Origin: Variovorax boronicumulans
GTDB lineage: Bacteria > Pseudomonadota > Gammaproteobacteria > Burkholderiales > Burkholderiaceae_C
Assembly (NCBI RefSeq): GCF_030812215.1
Contig: NZ_JAUSSG010000001.1
Span: 1-64,000 of the forward strand
Direction: 5' to 3'
Length of the DNA stretch: 64,000 bases
Shown in pieces: positions 29,114 to 42,543 of the stretch. The position numbers and the translations under genes were made by a program. Each line of letters opens with the position of its first letter. The stretch's first letter is position 1. Under the pieces are notes generated by a model. The model was not told where the DNA came from, searched no databases, and saw only the letters and a program-made list of their open reading frames with translations.

Positions 29114-29983
29114 TCAGACGAGATTGCGTCCGGTCAGCCGGCTCAGGATGGCGAGCGGGCTCGAGTCGGGATTGTATTGCTTCGAAGCGGCCAGATGAAG
29201 GGTCTGTTCGAGCATGTACTGGCCCGCCATCACGGCATGCGAGGTCTGGTCGGAAAAGCACACCCACACCGAGCCCGGCGGGAACTCGGCCTTCTCCTGC
29301 GGCGAAGTTTCCTGGTATGCCATGTCCGACTTCATGCCGTCGTGCAGCTGCAGCATCAGGTGGTCGTATTCGCTGCGGAACGACTTGGTCACATGCAGCG
29401 CCTGCAGCAGCTTGGCCTGCCAGCGCACGTACGGCTTGGCCTGCGGCAGGAAGCGCCTGGCGATGTCCTCGAAAGGCTCGCCCACGCGCCACACGCGTGG
29501 CGCACCTTCGGGGTTCACGTTGGTGAACACGCGCAGGATGCGCTCGCCGTAGTTGGGTCGCGACGGGAATGCATCGACGTGCAGCCGGCGATCGTCCGCG
29601 CGCCAGGACTGCACGCGCGTCTCGACCTGCGCCGGCCGGTAGCTCGTGGGCGCCAGGCGCAAGGCCGGCGTGTAGTGCGGCAGCAGGCCGTGGATGAGCT
29701 GCTGCGCCTGCGCGCGAAACCGCCCCACCATCGCCGCCGCCTTGCGCTGCACTTCCTCGTCCCCGACGGCGCCCTTGAGCTTGCCGTTGGCGTCCAGGCT
29801 GATGTTGCGCACGTCGGGCGACAGCAGGCTGGGCGTGAGCAGGCTTCGCTCTTCGGGCAGCAGCTCGAAGCCCAGGCGCGGAAAGTACAGCACCTTGCCC
29901 GCTTCCAGCTCCGCGATCCACGCCTCATTGGGCGTGGCCGCGTTCCAGTCGCGAAGGTCCAGTTCGACGAGCTGGGTTTCCAT
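29114..29983 (-). CDS. kdoO: Kdo hydroxylase family protein (Fe(II)/2-oxoglutarate dioxygenase)
   Basis: Kdo 3-hydroxylases convert the outer Kdo of Kdo2-lipid A to Ko in Burkholderia and Yersinia. The 289-residue protein has the family's size and the iron-binding triad of non-heme dioxygenases: H135 and D137 in [12 protein letters not shown] and H249 in [11 protein letters not shown]. No signal peptide is visible, as expected for an enzyme acting at the inner face of the membrane. The ATG at 29983 starts 14 bases after the carB stop; the frame extends further but only through carB. The assignment is from recognition of the family pattern; Ko has not been shown in this strain. Confidence 0.78.
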   Translation of the reverse strand: METQLVELDLRDWNAATPNEAWIAELEAGKVLYFPRLGFELLPEERSLLTPSLLSPDVRNISLDANGKLKGAVGDEEVQRKAAAMVGRFRAQAQQLIHGLLPHYTPALRLAPTSYRPAQVETRVQSWRADDRRLHVDAFPSRPNYGERILRVFTNVNPEGAPRVWRVGEPFEDIARRFLPQAKPYVRWQAKLLQALHVTKSFRSEYDHLMLQLHDGMKSDMAYQETSPQEKAEFPPGSVWVCFSDQTSHAVMAGQYMLEQTLHLAASKQYNPDSSPLAILSRLTGRNLV

Positions 29984-29997
29984 GATGACGCTCAGGC

Positions 29998-33241
<3,244 letters not shown>

Positions 33242-33249
<8 letters not shown>

Positions 33250-34435
33250 TCTCTTTCTCCGTCTTTTCCGTCTTGTTCTTTTCCATGAGTGCCGTGAAGC
33301 GATCGAACAGGTAGCCGATGTCGTGCGGGCCCGGCGAGGCTTCCGGGTGGCCCTGGAAGCAGAACGCGGGCTTGTCGGTGCGCGCCAGGCCCTGCAGCGT
33401 GTTGTCGAACAGGCTGATGTGGGTGGGACGCAGATTGGCCGGCAGCGACTTCTCGTCGACCGCAAAGCCGTGGTTCTGGCTGGTAATGCTCACGCGGCCG
33501 TTGTCCAGGTCCTTCACCGGGTGGTTCGCGCCGTGGTGGCCGAACTTCATCTTGAAGGTCTTGGCGCCCGAGGCGAGCGCCATGATCTGGTGGCCGAGGC
33601 AGATGCCGAAGGTGGGAATGCCTGTCTCGATCAGCTCCTTGACGGCGCTGATGGCGTAGTCGCAAGGCTCCGGGTCGCCGGGGCCATTGGCCAGGAAGAT
33701 GCCATCGGGTTTGAGCTTGAGCACATCGGCCGCGGGCGTTTGCGCGGGCACCACGGTGATGCGCGCGCCGCGCTGGGCGATCATGCGCAGGATGTTCTTC
33801 TTGACGCCGTAGTCGAAGGCGACGACGTGGAATTTCGGCGTGATCTGCACGCCGTAGCCTGCGCCCAGCTTCCACTCGGTCTCGGTCCACTCGTAGGTCT
33901 CGGTGACCGACACCACCTTGGCGAGATCGAGGCCCGCCATGCTCGGCGCGCCCTTGGCGGCAGCGATGGCCTTGTCGATCAACACCTGCGTCACGGCTTC
34001 GCCTTCGGCCAGGCCCAGGATGCAGCCGTTCTGCGCGCCGTGGGTGCGCAGGTGCCGCGTGAGCTTGCGGGTGTCGATGTTCGCGATGGCGACCGTCTTG
34101 CCGGCCACGAGGTATTCGCTCAGCGTGGCGGTCTGGCGGAAGTTGGAGGCGACGAGGGGCAGGTCCTTGATGATCAGGCCCGCGGCATGGATCTTGTCGG
34201 CTTCGATGTCTTCCCCGTTGACGCCGTAGTTGCCGATGTGCGGATACGTCAAGGTGACGATCTGCTGGCAGTAGCTCGGGTCGGTGAGGATTTCCTGGTA
34301 ACCGGTCATGGCGGTGTTGAACACCACTTCACCGGTCGTGGAGCCGGTGGCTCCGATCGAATTGCCTTGAAAGACCGTGCCGTCTGCGAGCGCCAGGATG
34401 GCGGGCGGGAAATTTCCCTTGAGAGACAAAAGCAC
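33242..34435 (-). CDS. carA: Carbamoyl-phosphate synthase small subunit
   Basis: CarA is the glutamine amidotransferase that supplies ammonia to CarB. The 397 residues comprise an N-terminal CPSase domain ([34 protein letters not shown]) and a class I amidotransferase domain with the nucleophilic Cys in [13 protein letters not shown] and the His/Glu in [13 protein letters not shown]. The start is a GTG at 34435 with a GGAG six bases upstream. First gene of the carAB-kdoO-greA-DUF4149 transcription unit. Confidence 0.97.
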
Positions 34436-34553
34436 TGGGTTCTCCGGATGGTTACGGTCGCCCGGAGCCCCAGGCGCGTTGCCTGCGGACTGCTGCTTAA
34501 GGGGATTTTGGCGTTAAAGGCGGCCGGGCGACGCTATTGCGAGTAAGCCCCCG

Positions 34554-34559
34554 ATTGTA
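34554..34559 (-). promoter_or_regulatory. Possible -10 element (TACAAT) of the carA operon
   Basis: TACAAT on the minus strand lies about 120 bases upstream of the carA start codon and just inside the gap after the convergently ordered methyltransferase gene. The -35 region at 17-bp spacing is a poor match. A long leader is plausible because car operons are commonly regulated by pyrimidines and arginine. Confidence 0.35.
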
Positions 34560-34574
34560 GCCCGGACTGGAGGC

Positions 34575-35360
34575 CTATCCGGTCTGAAGGGCCGCACCGC
34601 TTGCATGCAGGCAGATCGCGGCGGCGGCGGCCACGTTCAGTGATTCCTCGCCACCGGGCTGGGCGATGCGGATGTGATGGGTCGCCCGAGCCTCCAGTGC
34701 AGGGGAAACGCCCTGGCCTTCATGACCCATGAGCCAGGCACAAGGGTGCGGCAGGCGAGCTTTGTGCAGCCAATCGCCATGGTGCGAACTGGTCGCCACC
34801 AGCGGAATCTTCAACGCCTCGAGCGCATCGGCTTCGACGCCCTCGATCAACCGCAGGCCGAAATGGGCGCCCATGCCGGCACGCAGCACCTTCGGCGCCC
34901 AGAGTGCGGCCGTGCCCTTGAGCGCGATCACCTGAGTGAAACCGAAAGCAGCCGCACTGCGCAGAATGGAGCCGGCATTGCCCGCGTCCTGCAGGCGGTC
35001 GAGCACCACGCTCGGGGCGTCCGGGATCAATTCCGGCCGCGCCGGCTGGTCGAGCACGAAGCCCATCGGCGCCGGCGATTCCAACCCGCTGATGCCGCGC
35101 AGCAGATCGTCGGCGACAACTACGGTTTTGATAGCACTCGCACCCCATTCGGCTGGAGCAATCGGCCAAAAGGACTCGGAAAACACCGCGATCGCCGGCT
35201 TGACGCCACGCGCCAGCGCCGCCCGGCACAGGTGATCGCCTTCAAGCCAAATCCGCCCGAGCTTGCGATAAGCGCCCGGGTCTTGCGCGAGCTTGCGCAG
35301 ATCCTTGAGCAGCGGGTTGTCGCGCGAGCTGATGTGGCTCGCGCCGGCGTCGGTGGTCAT
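34575..35360 (-). CDS. TrmH/SpoU-family RNA 2'-O-methyltransferase
   Basis: A 261-residue SPOUT methyltransferase. It has an N-terminal substrate-binding domain (SSRDNPLLKDLRKLAQDPGAYRKLGRIWLEGDHLCRAAL) and the trefoil-knot SAM domain with VVLDRLQDAGNAGSILRSAAAFG, LMGHEGQGVSPAL and the C-terminal RIAQPGGEESLNVAAAAAIC motif. The target nucleotide is not identifiable; RlmB/TrmH-like. It begins seven bases after rnhB and is the last gene of the rpsB-rnhB run. Confidence 0.9.
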   Translation of the reverse strand: MTTDAGASHISSRDNPLLKDLRKLAQDPGAYRKLGRIWLEGDHLCRAALARGVKPAIAVFSESFWPIAPAEWGASAIKTVVVADDLLRGISGLESPAPMGFVLDQPARPELIPDAPSVVLDRLQDAGNAGSILRSAAAFGFTQVIALKGTAALWAPKVLRAGMGAHFGLRLIEGVEADALEALKIPLVATSSHHGDWLHKARLPHPCAWLMGHEGQGVSPALEARATHHIRIAQPGGEESLNVAAAAAICLHASGAALQTG

Positions 35361-35367
35361 CTGCGGA

Positions 35368-36087
35368 TCAAGGCGCAGTGCGCAGGTCGAGGTGCACGGT
35401 CTCGGTCGCCGCGATCACCATTGGCATCGCTGTTTGCGTTTCGATGACCAGGGAAGCGCTGGCCGCCGTTCGCGTCAGTGCCGCGGCCACCGGGCTGAAC
35501 GACCTGCGGTGATGCACGCAGGCGCCGTGCTTCTGAAGCGCTTCGAGGTGCTCGGGGGTGCCGTAGCCCTTGTGGCCCGCAAAACCGTAGTGCGGGAACT
35601 CGACGTGCAACTGCTCGCACAGCCGGTCGCGATGGACCTTGGCCAGAATCGACGCAGCCGAAATCGCCTTGATCAGCGCATCGCCCTTGACCACGGCTTC
35701 GGCCAGCACGTCCAGTGTCGGCAGGCGGTTGCCGTCGACCAGCACCTTGGCCGGCTTCAGGCGCAGGCCCTCGACGGCTCGGCGCATGGCGATCATCGTG
35801 GCCTGCAGGATGTTGTGCGTGTCGATTTCCTCGACGCTCGCCTGGGCGATGGAACAACACAGGGCCTTGGCCAGGATCTGGTCGTGCAGGCGCTCACGCT
35901 GCAGGGCGGTGAGGGTCTTGGAGTCCGCCAGGCCACGGATCGGCCGTGTGTCGTCGAGGATCACCGCCGCGGCCACCACGGGCCCCGCCAGCGGACCGCG
36001 GCCGGCCTCATCGACGCCCGCAAGCAGGCCCGGCGCGTCCCACACCAGGCGGGCTTGCTCAGCCTTCAAGAACTTTCTGGATCGCAT
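35368..36087 (-). CDS. rnhB: Ribonuclease HII
   Basis: RNase HII cuts RNA-DNA junctions and removes misincorporated ribonucleotides. The N-terminal signature [19 protein letters not shown] contains the first two catalytic acids; further acids lie in [13 protein letters not shown] and [11 protein letters not shown]. The core ends with [16 protein letters not shown] and HRRSFSPV, followed by a C-terminal extension of about 35 residues beyond the usual end. It overlaps the end of lpxB by 29 bases, the classical lpxB-rnhB coupling. A TTG at 36069 would be an alternative start. Confidence 0.93.
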   Translation of the reverse strand: MRSRKFLKAEQARLVWDAPGLLAGVDEAGRGPLAGPVVAAAVILDDTRPIRGLADSKTLTALQRERLHDQILAKALCCSIAQASVEEIDTHNILQATMIAMRRAVEGLRLKPAKVLVDGNRLPTLDVLAEAVVKGDALIKAISAASILAKVHRDRLCEQLHVEFPHYGFAGHKGYGTPEHLEALQKHGACVHHRRSFSPVAAALTRTAASASLVIETQTAMPMVIAATETVHLDLRTAP

Positions 36088-37216
36088 CGGCGCAAAGTGT
36101 CGGCGTATCGCGCTGCAATTGCACGTGCAGCTCGGAAAATCTTTGTTGCAGGGCTTGCGTCTTTTCGGGTGCCTCGAGCCAGGCCAGCGTCGCCTGGGCC
36201 AGCGCCTCGGGCGTGGCGGCTTCCTGCAGCAACTCGGGCACCACGAATTCGCGGCACAGGATATTGGGCAATCCGACCCACGGCTGCAACTGCTTGCGCT
36301 GCATCAGGCGCCACGAGAGCCCGTTCATGTTGTAAGCGATGACCATCGGCCGCTTGAAAAGCGCTGCCTCGAGCGTGGCGGTGCCGCTGGCGATCAGCGT
36401 GGCGTCGCAGGCGGCGAGCGCGGCGTGCGACTGGCCATCGAGCAGCTTCACGCGGCCCGCCATGCCGCTCGCCTGGAGCAAGGCATCGACCTCGGCGCGC
36501 AGGCTGGGGATGATGGGCGCCACGAACCGGAGTCCGGGCCGCGCCTTCTGCATCAACGCGGCGGCGGCGAAGAACCGGGCGGCCAGGTAGCGGATCTCGG
36601 AGCGGCGGCTCCCGGGCAGCAAGGCGACGACCTGTGCATCGGGCGCCAGGCCCAGCGCGGCGCGCGCCGCGGCGCGGTCGGGCGTCATCGGGATCACATT
36701 GGCAATCGGGTGACCCACGTAGCTCGCGGCAACGCCCTGCTTTTCGAGCAACTCGGGCTCGAACGGGAAAATGCACAGCACGTGGTCGGCGGCCGCCCGG
36801 ATCTTCTCGATGCGCTTCGGCCGCCAAGCCCAGATCGAGGGGCAGACGAAATGAACGGTCTTGATGCCCTGGCTGCGCAGGCCTGCTTCGAGATCGAGGT
36901 TGAAGTCGGGTGCATCGACGCCAATGAAGAGCTCGGGGCGCTCCTGCAGCAGCCGAGCCTTCAGCTGGCGGCGAATGCCTGCGATTTCCGCGTAGTGCCG
37001 CAGCACTTCGATGTAGCCTCGCACCGCGAGCTTTTCCTGCGGCCACCAACTCTGGAAGCCGTGCGCGAGCATGCGGGGGCCGCCAATGCCGCCGGTCTGG
37101 AGGTCGGGCCAGCGGGCCTGGAGGCCATCGAGAAGAAGCCCTGCGAGCAGGTCGCCGGACGCTTCGCCCGCGACCAGCGCGAAACGTCGCTGTTCGGCTG
37201 TCTGCATCGGCGTCAC
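36059..37216 (-). CDS. lpxB: Lipid-A-disaccharide synthase
   Basis: LpxB joins UDP-2,3-diacylglucosamine and lipid X into the lipid A disaccharide at the inner face of the membrane. A GT19 enzyme of 385 residues: [12 protein letters not shown] at the N-terminus, [15 protein letters not shown] in the middle and [19 protein letters not shown] in the C-terminal donor domain. The start used is a GTG at 37216, one base after the lpxA stop; an ATG at 37207 gives a protein three residues shorter. Confidence 0.95.
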   Translation of the reverse strand: MTPMQTAEQRRFALVAGEASGDLLAGLLLDGLQARWPDLQTGGIGGPRMLAHGFQSWWPQEKLAVRGYIEVLRHYAEIAGIRRQLKARLLQERPELFIGVDAPDFNLDLEAGLRSQGIKTVHFVCPSIWAWRPKRIEKIRAAADHVLCIFPFEPELLEKQGVAASYVGHPIANVIPMTPDRAAARAALGLAPDAQVVALLPGSRRSEIRYLAARFFAAAALMQKARPGLRFVAPIIPSLRAEVDALLQASGMAGRVKLLDGQSHAALAACDATLIASGTATLEAALFKRPMVIAYNMNGLSWRLMQRKQLQPWVGLPNILCREFVVPELLQEAATPEALAQATLAWLEAPEKTQALQQRFSELHVQLQRDTPTLCADAIQKVLEG

Positions 37217-37217
37217 A

Positions 37218-38006
37218 TCAACGCGCGATGCCGCGCGTCGAGTTGGCGAGGAAGGACTCCATCAGGGCGACGTCTCCCGCCGCCTCGGGCATCTCGGCAG
37301 CCAGCGCGGTGATGCCTGCACGCGCCTCTTCGAGCGTCTTGCCCTGGCGATACAGCAGCTTGTGCATCTGCTTGACCGCAGCGAGTCGCTGTGCCGAGAA
37401 ATCGCGCCGGCGCAGGCCCACGACATTGAAGCCGCGAACCGCCAGCGGATTGCCGTCGACCAGCATGAAGGGCGGCACGTCCTGGGAGACCGCGCTCGCG
37501 AAGCCGACCATGGCATGCGCGCCGATCGAGACGAACTGGTGGATGCCGGTGAGCCCGCCGATCGTGACCCAGTCCGCCAAGTGCACATGGCCCGCCAGCG
37601 TCGTCTGGTTGGCCAGCGTGGTGTGGTTGTCGACATGGCAGTCGTGCGCAATGTGCGTGTACGCCATGATCCAGTTGTCGTTGCCCACGCTGGTCACGCC
37701 CCCCGCCCCCGGCACGCCGAGGTTGAAGGTGCAGAACTCGCGAATGACGTTCCGGTCGCCAATGACGAGCTTGGTCGGCTCGCCGGCGTATTTCTTGTCC
37801 TGCGGGATCGCGCCGAGCGAGGAGAACTGGAAGATCCGGTTGTCGCGCCCGATGGTCGTGCGCCCCTCGATCACGCAATGCGCGCCGATGGTGGTACCCG
37901 CCCCGATCTGCACGTGCGGGCCGATGACGGTGTAGGGCCCGACCGACACCGAGGCGTCGAGCTGTGCCTGGGGGTCGACGAGCGCTGTCGAATGAACCTG
38001 GGTCAT
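37218..38006 (-). CDS. lpxA: UDP-N-acetylglucosamine acyltransferase
   Basis: LpxA carries out the first lipid A step, transferring a 3-hydroxyacyl chain from ACP to UDP-GlcNAc. The 262-residue protein has the left-handed beta-helix of hexapeptide repeats (residues 1-~190), the catalytic histidine region [16 protein letters not shown], and a C-terminal helical domain ([15 protein letters not shown]). It is part of lpxD-fabZ-lpxA-lpxB. Confidence 0.96.
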   Translation of the reverse strand: MTQVHSTALVDPQAQLDASVSVGPYTVIGPHVQIGAGTTIGAHCVIEGRTTIGRDNRIFQFSSLGAIPQDKKYAGEPTKLVIGDRNVIREFCTFNLGVPGAGGVTSVGNDNWIMAYTHIAHDCHVDNHTTLANQTTLAGHVHLADWVTIGGLTGIHQFVSIGAHAMVGFASAVSQDVPPFMLVDGNPLAVRGFNVVGLRRRDFSAQRLAAVKQMHKLLYRQGKTLEEARAGITALAAEMPEAAGDVALMESFLANSTRGIAR

Positions 38007-38031
38007 GCCTTGCTGATGACGAAGGCCGGGA

Positions 38032-38481
38032 TCAGCTGATCTGGCGCATGGCGCACATCAGCGTGGCTTCGCAGGCGAGTTCGCTGCCCACCAGCGCACG
38101 GCCCTTGAACTTGGAGATGCCAGCCTTCATGCGTTCGATTTCGACTTCGAGCGTGAGTTGGTCGCCGGGCTCCACGGGCCGCTTGAAGCGCGCGCCGTCG
38201 ATGGCGGCGAAGTAGTAGACGGTGTTGTCGTCCGGCACGATGTCGAGCGAGTGGAACGACAAAAGCGCCGCGGCCTGCGCCATGGCTTCGAGCATCAGCA
38301 CGCCCGGCATCACCGGACGGTGCGGGAAATGACCATTGAAGAACGGCTCGTTCATCGTCACGTTCTTGAGCGCCGTGATGCGCTTGCCCTTTTCCATGTC
38401 CAGCACGCGGTCCACCAGCAGGAACGGGTAGCGGTGGGGAAGCAGCTTGAGGATTTGATGGATATCGAGCGTCGTCGTCAT
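38032..38481 (-). CDS. fabZ: 3-hydroxyacyl-[ACP] dehydratase FabZ
   Basis: FabZ dehydrates 3-hydroxyacyl-ACP in fatty acid elongation, competing with LpxA for 3-hydroxymyristoyl-ACP. The 149-residue hot-dog-fold protein has [14 protein letters not shown], the catalytic histidine in [12 protein letters not shown] and glutamate in [11 protein letters not shown] chose the ATG at 38481 because AGGA lies about ten bases upstream and [13 protein letters not shown] is a typical beginning. The ATG at 38508, which overlaps the lpxD stop, is also possible. Confidence 0.95.
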   Translation of the reverse strand: MTTTLDIHQILKLLPHRYPFLLVDRVLDMEKGKRITALKNVTMNEPFFNGHFPHRPVMPGVLMLEAMAQAAALLSFHSLDIVPDDNTVYYFAAIDGARFKRPVEPGDQLTLEVEIERMKAGISKFKGRALVGSELACEATLMCAMRQIS

Positions 38482-38504
38482 GATTTTCTGTTCCTGCATC
38501 GTCG

Positions 38505-39482
38505 TCATTTTTTCGGGGGAGCCTTCTCCAGCGCCTTCAGTCGTTCGCGCAGGCTGTGCAACTGCTTGAGCGTTGCCGCATTTTTTTCCCAGCTCGCATT
38601 GTCATCGATGGGAAACATGCCGGTGTACTGGCCGGCCTTGTGAATGGAGCGTGTCACCACGGTCGCGGCGGACACGTGCACGCCATCGGCCACCGTCAGA
38701 TGGCCCAGCACGATGGCGCCGCCGCCGAAGGTGCAGTTGGCGCCGATGGTCGCGCTGCCGGCCACGCCGACGCAGCCCGCCATGGCGGTGTTCTTGCCGA
38801 CGCGCACGTTGTGGCCGATCTGAATCAGGTTGTCGAGCTTCACGCCGTCCTCGATGACCGTGTCGTCCAGCGCGCCACGATCAATACAGGTGTTGGCGCC
38901 GATTTCAACGTGATTGCCGATGCGCACCGCCCCCAGCTGTTCGATCTTGACCCAGGCCCCCTGGTGCAGCGCGAGGCCGAAGCCGTCGGCACCGATCACC
39001 ACGCCCGGGTGCAGCAGGCAGCGGTCGCCGATCATGCAGTCTTCACTCACCGTCACGCGCGACTTCAGCACCGTGCCCGCACCGATCCGCACGCCCCGCT
39101 CCACCACGCAGAGCGCACCGATGCGCGCCGTGGCGTCGACATGGGCTTCTGGATGGATCACGGCAGACGGATGGATGAGGTCGGCCTCCGGTCGCGCATG
39201 GTGCGACTTCCAGAGTTGCGTCAGGCGCGCAAAGTAGAAATAAGGATCGGGCGTGACGATGAACGCCCCGCGTGCAGCAGCCGCCTCCTGCATGGCAGGC
39301 GACACGATCACGCAGGCGGCTTTCGAAGCCGCCAGTTCCTGCTGGTACTTGGGATGGCTCAGGAAGCTGAGCGCATCGGGCTGTGCATTCTGGAGCGGCG
39401 AGAGCCGCTCGATGGACAGCGTGGTATCTCCGTGAAGCTCGCCCCCCAGGGCGGCGACGATGGCTCCGAGCTGCAGCGACAC
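38505..39482 (-). CDS. lpxD: UDP-3-O-(3-hydroxymyristoyl)glucosamine N-acyltransferase
   Basis: LpxD adds the N-linked hydroxyacyl chain to UDP-3-O-acylglucosamine, the third lipid A step. A 325-residue protein with an N-terminal uridine-binding domain (to ~100), a long hexapeptide-repeat beta-helix (~105-290, [30 protein letters not shown] with the catalytic His) and a C-terminal helix. It follows skp by 14 bases. Confidence 0.96.
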   Translation of the reverse strand: MSLQLGAIVAALGGELHGDTTLSIERLSPLQNAQPDALSFLSHPKYQQELAASKAACVIVSPAMQEAAAARGAFIVTPDPYFYFARLTQLWKSHHARPEADLIHPSAVIHPEAHVDATARIGALCVVERGVRIGAGTVLKSRVTVSEDCMIGDRCLLHPGVVIGADGFGLALHQGAWVKIEQLGAVRIGNHVEIGANTCIDRGALDDTVIEDGVKLDNLIQIGHNVRVGKNTAMAGCVGVAGSATIGANCTFGGGAIVLGHLTVADGVHVSAATVVTRSIHKAGQYTGMFPIDDNASWEKNAATLKQLHSLRERLKALEKAPPKK

Positions 39483-39496
39483 GCCGGTTCGCGGCG

Positions 39497-40042
39497 TTAC
39501 TTGCCGGCCGCGGGCGCTGTGGAGCCGACCGACGCGTTGAGCGCCTTGATCACCTTGTCGGTGATGTCGTGCTTCGGATTGATGTAGATCGCTTCCTGCA
39601 GGATGGCGTCGTACTTCTCAGCTTCAGCCACCTGCTTCACGACGCGGTTGGCGCGCTCGTAGACCTGCTGAAGCTCTTCGTTCTTGCGCGCATTCAGGTC
39701 TTCCTGGAATTCGCGGCGACGGCGCTGGAAATCGCGGTCCTGGTCGATCAGTGCTTTCTGGCGCGAGGCACGCTGGCTTTCAGACAAGGTCGGCGCTTCG
39801 CGCTCGAACTTCTCCGATGCCGTCTTCAGTGCGTCGCCCTGCGAGGTGAGATCCTTTTCGCGCTTGAGAAACTCCGCTTCGAGCTTCGCCTGGGCTGCCT
39901 TGGCCGGCTGCGCTTCACGCAGCACGCGGTCCGGATTGACGAATCCGATGCGAAAGGTTTCCTGCGCCTGCGCAGGCGCAGCGACGATCGCGAAAGCGGG
40001 GATCAACAACGCACCAGCAGCGGCGCGAATCAAATGCTTCAT
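39497..40042 (-). CDS. skp: Periplasmic chaperone Skp/OmpH
   Basis: Skp is the trimeric periplasmic chaperone that holds unfolded outer-membrane proteins before BamA inserts them. The 181-residue precursor has a signal peptide (residues ~1-26, ending AQA), then [18 protein letters not shown] and a long charged coiled-coil stretch (about 45-135) forming the family's tentacles. It starts directly at the bamA stop. A C-terminal Ala/Pro tail follows the core. Confidence 0.94.
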   Translation of the reverse strand: MKHLIRAAAGALLIPAFAIVAAPAQAQETFRIGFVNPDRVLREAQPAKAAQAKLEAEFLKREKDLTSQGDALKTASEKFEREAPTLSESQRASRQKALIDQDRDFQRRRREFQEDLNARKNEELQQVYERANRVVKQVAEAEKYDAILQEAIYINPKHDITDKVIKALNASVGSTAPAAGK

Positions 40043-42505
40043 TTAGAAAGACGTTCCGATCTGGAATTGCAAGCGCTGAATTCTATCCTTGGGGATCACG
40101 ATGGTAGATGCCCCCGTCAGCGGGTCCGTTCCCGTCACTTCCTTCTGCGACTTGATAGGGAAGGCATAGGCGAGGCGCAGCGGGCCCAGCGGCGAGATCC
40201 AGCTGATGCCGAGGCCTACAGAAGCACGCAGCTTCTTCTGCGCCTTCCATTGCTCATCGGTCAGGCCGGGTGCGCGGGAGCCAAACACATTGCCCACGTC
40301 GAAGAAACCATAAAGACGCAAGGTGCGGTCGTTGCCGGCACCCGGGAACGGCGTGCTGAGCTCGGCATTGAAGACCGCCTTCTTGGTGCCGCCCAGTGGT
40401 GCGCCATCGGTCTGTCCGAGCAGCGGCACGTCGCGCGGGCCGAGCGAATTCTGTTCAAACCCGCGGACCGAACCCAGGCCACCCGCATAGAAGTTCTTGA
40501 AGATCGGATAGGCCTTGCCGCCCAGCGCCTTCGCGTAGCCAACGTCCGCGTTGATCGCGAAGGTGTATTGCTTGTTGATCGCGAAGAACTGCTGGTATTG
40601 GTAGTTCGTCTTGATGTATTGCATGTCGCCACCGGCGCCAAGCTCGAGGTTGGCGCGCTGCAGGCGCCCGGTGGTCGGAACCAGCGCGCTGTCACGGCTG
40701 TCGCGACCCCATCCGATGGTGAGTGGCACGCCCCAGACGCTCTTCTGGTCGCATCCAGTCACGATCCAGCCCGCCGGCCACGGCCCCTCGGTATTCGTCC
40801 TGCACTGGAAGTACCTCAGGTAGGACTTGGGCGTATAGAGCCCCGAGAGCGTTGTCGATGAGTTCGGTTCAAACGCATACCGCTCGAGTCCGATGCCGAA
40901 GAACACGGTGTCGAGCTCGCTGAACGGCACGCCGAAACGGATGGACGCACCTTGGTTGACCAGCTTGTAGTCACCGTCGGTGGTCTCCGAGTACGGACGC
41001 GTCGTCGTGTGATAGACGCTGATCGTGCGCGAGATGCCATCCTTAGTGAAGTACGGATCGGTGGTGGTCAGCGACAGCGTGCGGTTGTACTTGCTGGTGT
41101 TGACCTGTACGCCCAGGAAATTGCCCGAGCCGAACACGTTTTCCTGCGAAATGCCGAAGGTCAGCGCAACCTTCTCGGCGCTCGAATAGCCGGCGCCGAG
41201 TTGCAGGCTGCCAGTGGGCTTTTCGGCCACGTTGACGGTCAGGTCCACCTGGTCAGGCGAGCCGGGCACCTCTTGGGTCTCGACGTTCACTTCGGTGAAG
41301 AAGCCCAGGCGGTCCACACGGTCGCGCGAGACCTTGATCTTGTCGCCGTCGTACCAGGAGGCTTCGAACTGGCGGAACTCGCGGCGAATGACTTCGTCAC
41401 GGGTCTTGTTGTTGCCGCCGACCGACACACGGCGCACGTACACACGGCGCGAAGGCTCTGCCTGCAGCGTGAGCGTGACGCGGTTGTTGACGCGGTCGAT
41501 CTCCGGGACGGCCTGCACACGGGCGAAGGCGTAGCCGAAGGTGCCGAAATAATCGCTGAAAGCCTTGGTGGTTTCGGTGACCAGTTCGCCGTTATAGGCC
41601 TCACCGGGCTTGATGGTGATCAGCGACTTGAACTCGTCGTCGCGGCCCAGGTAGTTACCGTTGAGCTTGACGCCCGCCACCACGAACTTCTCGCCTTCGG
41701 TGATGTTGACCGTGACCGTCAGGTCCTTGCGGTCCGGCGAGATGGCGACCTGGGTCGAATCGATGCGGAACTCGAGGTAGCCGCGCGTGATGTAGTACGA
41801 GCGAAGCGTTTCGAGGTCGGCGTTGAGCTTGGCACGCGAGTACTGGTTGGACTTGGTGTACCAGCTCATGAAACCGCCGCTGTCCTGGTCGAACAGGCTC
41901 AGCAACGTCGACTCGCTGAAGGCCTTGCTGCCGACGATGTGGACTTCGCGGATGCGCGCGGATTCGCCCTCAGTGACGGTGAACGTCAGGTTGACGCGGT
42001 TGCGCTCGATGGGCGTGACGGTGGTCACAACCTGCGCGTTGTACAGGCTGCGGCTCACGTATTGGCGCTTGAGTTCCTGCTCTGCGCGATCGGCCAACGC
42101 CTTGTCGTAAGGACGGCCATCGGTCAGACCGATTTCGCGCAGTGCTTTCTGCAGCGCCGCCTTGTCGAACTCCTTGGTGCCTACGAAGTCGACGTCTGCG
42201 ATGGTCGGGCGCTCTTCGACGATCACCACCAGAACATTGCCGTTGACATCGATGCGCACGTCCTTGAACAGCCCCAGGTCGAACAGCGCGCGAATGGCAG
42301 CCGAGCCGCGTTCGTCGCTGTAGGTATCGCCCACGCGCAACGGCAACGACGCGAAGATCGTGCCGGCCTCGACGCGCTGCAAGCCTTCGACGCGAATGTC
42401 GCGCACCGTGAAAGGCTCGACGGCCCAGGCTGCCGTGGCTGCGAGCGCACTGGCAACCACCGCGACAACGCTACGCAGGCGAAAGCGATTGGAGTTTTTG
42501 TTCAT
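40043..42505 (-). CDS. bamA: Outer-membrane assembly factor BamA
   Basis: BamA is the central component of the machine that folds beta-barrel proteins into the outer membrane. An 820-residue precursor: a signal peptide (1-~28, AAWA), five POTRA domains (~30-430, starting FTVRDIRVEGLQRVEAGTIFASL), then a 16-strand barrel containing GLGSVRGFEQNSLGPRD and ending in phenylalanine (LQFQIGTSF), the C-terminal signal of outer-membrane proteins. It lies between rseP and skp, the conserved order. Confidence 0.97.
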   Translation of the reverse strand: MNKNSNRFRLRSVVAVVASALAATAAWAVEPFTVRDIRVEGLQRVEAGTIFASLPLRVGDTYSDERGSAAIRALFDLGLFKDVRIDVNGNVLVVIVEERPTIADVDFVGTKEFDKAALQKALREIGLTDGRPYDKALADRAEQELKRQYVSRSLYNAQVVTTVTPIERNRVNLTFTVTEGESARIREVHIVGSKAFSESTLLSLFDQDSGGFMSWYTKSNQYSRAKLNADLETLRSYYITRGYLEFRIDSTQVAISPDRKDLTVTVNITEGEKFVVAGVKLNGNYLGRDDEFKSLITIKPGEAYNGELVTETTKAFSDYFGTFGYAFARVQAVPEIDRVNNRVTLTLQAEPSRRVYVRRVSVGGNNKTRDEVIRREFRQFEASWYDGDKIKVSRDRVDRLGFFTEVNVETQEVPGSPDQVDLTVNVAEKPTGSLQLGAGYSSAEKVALTFGISQENVFGSGNFLGVQVNTSKYNRTLSLTTTDPYFTKDGISRTISVYHTTTRPYSETTDGDYKLVNQGASIRFGVPFSELDTVFFGIGLERYAFEPNSSTTLSGLYTPKSYLRYFQCRTNTEGPWPAGWIVTGCDQKSVWGVPLTIGWGRDSRDSALVPTTGRLQRANLELGAGGDMQYIKTNYQYQQFFAINKQYTFAINADVGYAKALGGKAYPIFKNFYAGGLGSVRGFEQNSLGPRDVPLLGQTDGAPLGGTKKAVFNAELSTPFPGAGNDRTLRLYGFFDVGNVFGSRAPGLTDEQWKAQKKLRASVGLGISWISPLGPLRLAYAFPIKSQKEVTGTDPLTGASTIVIPKDRIQRLQFQIGTSF

Positions 42506-42543
42506 CTGTGAATTGAGCCGGCACGGAAAGGGCCGGCAGAAAG

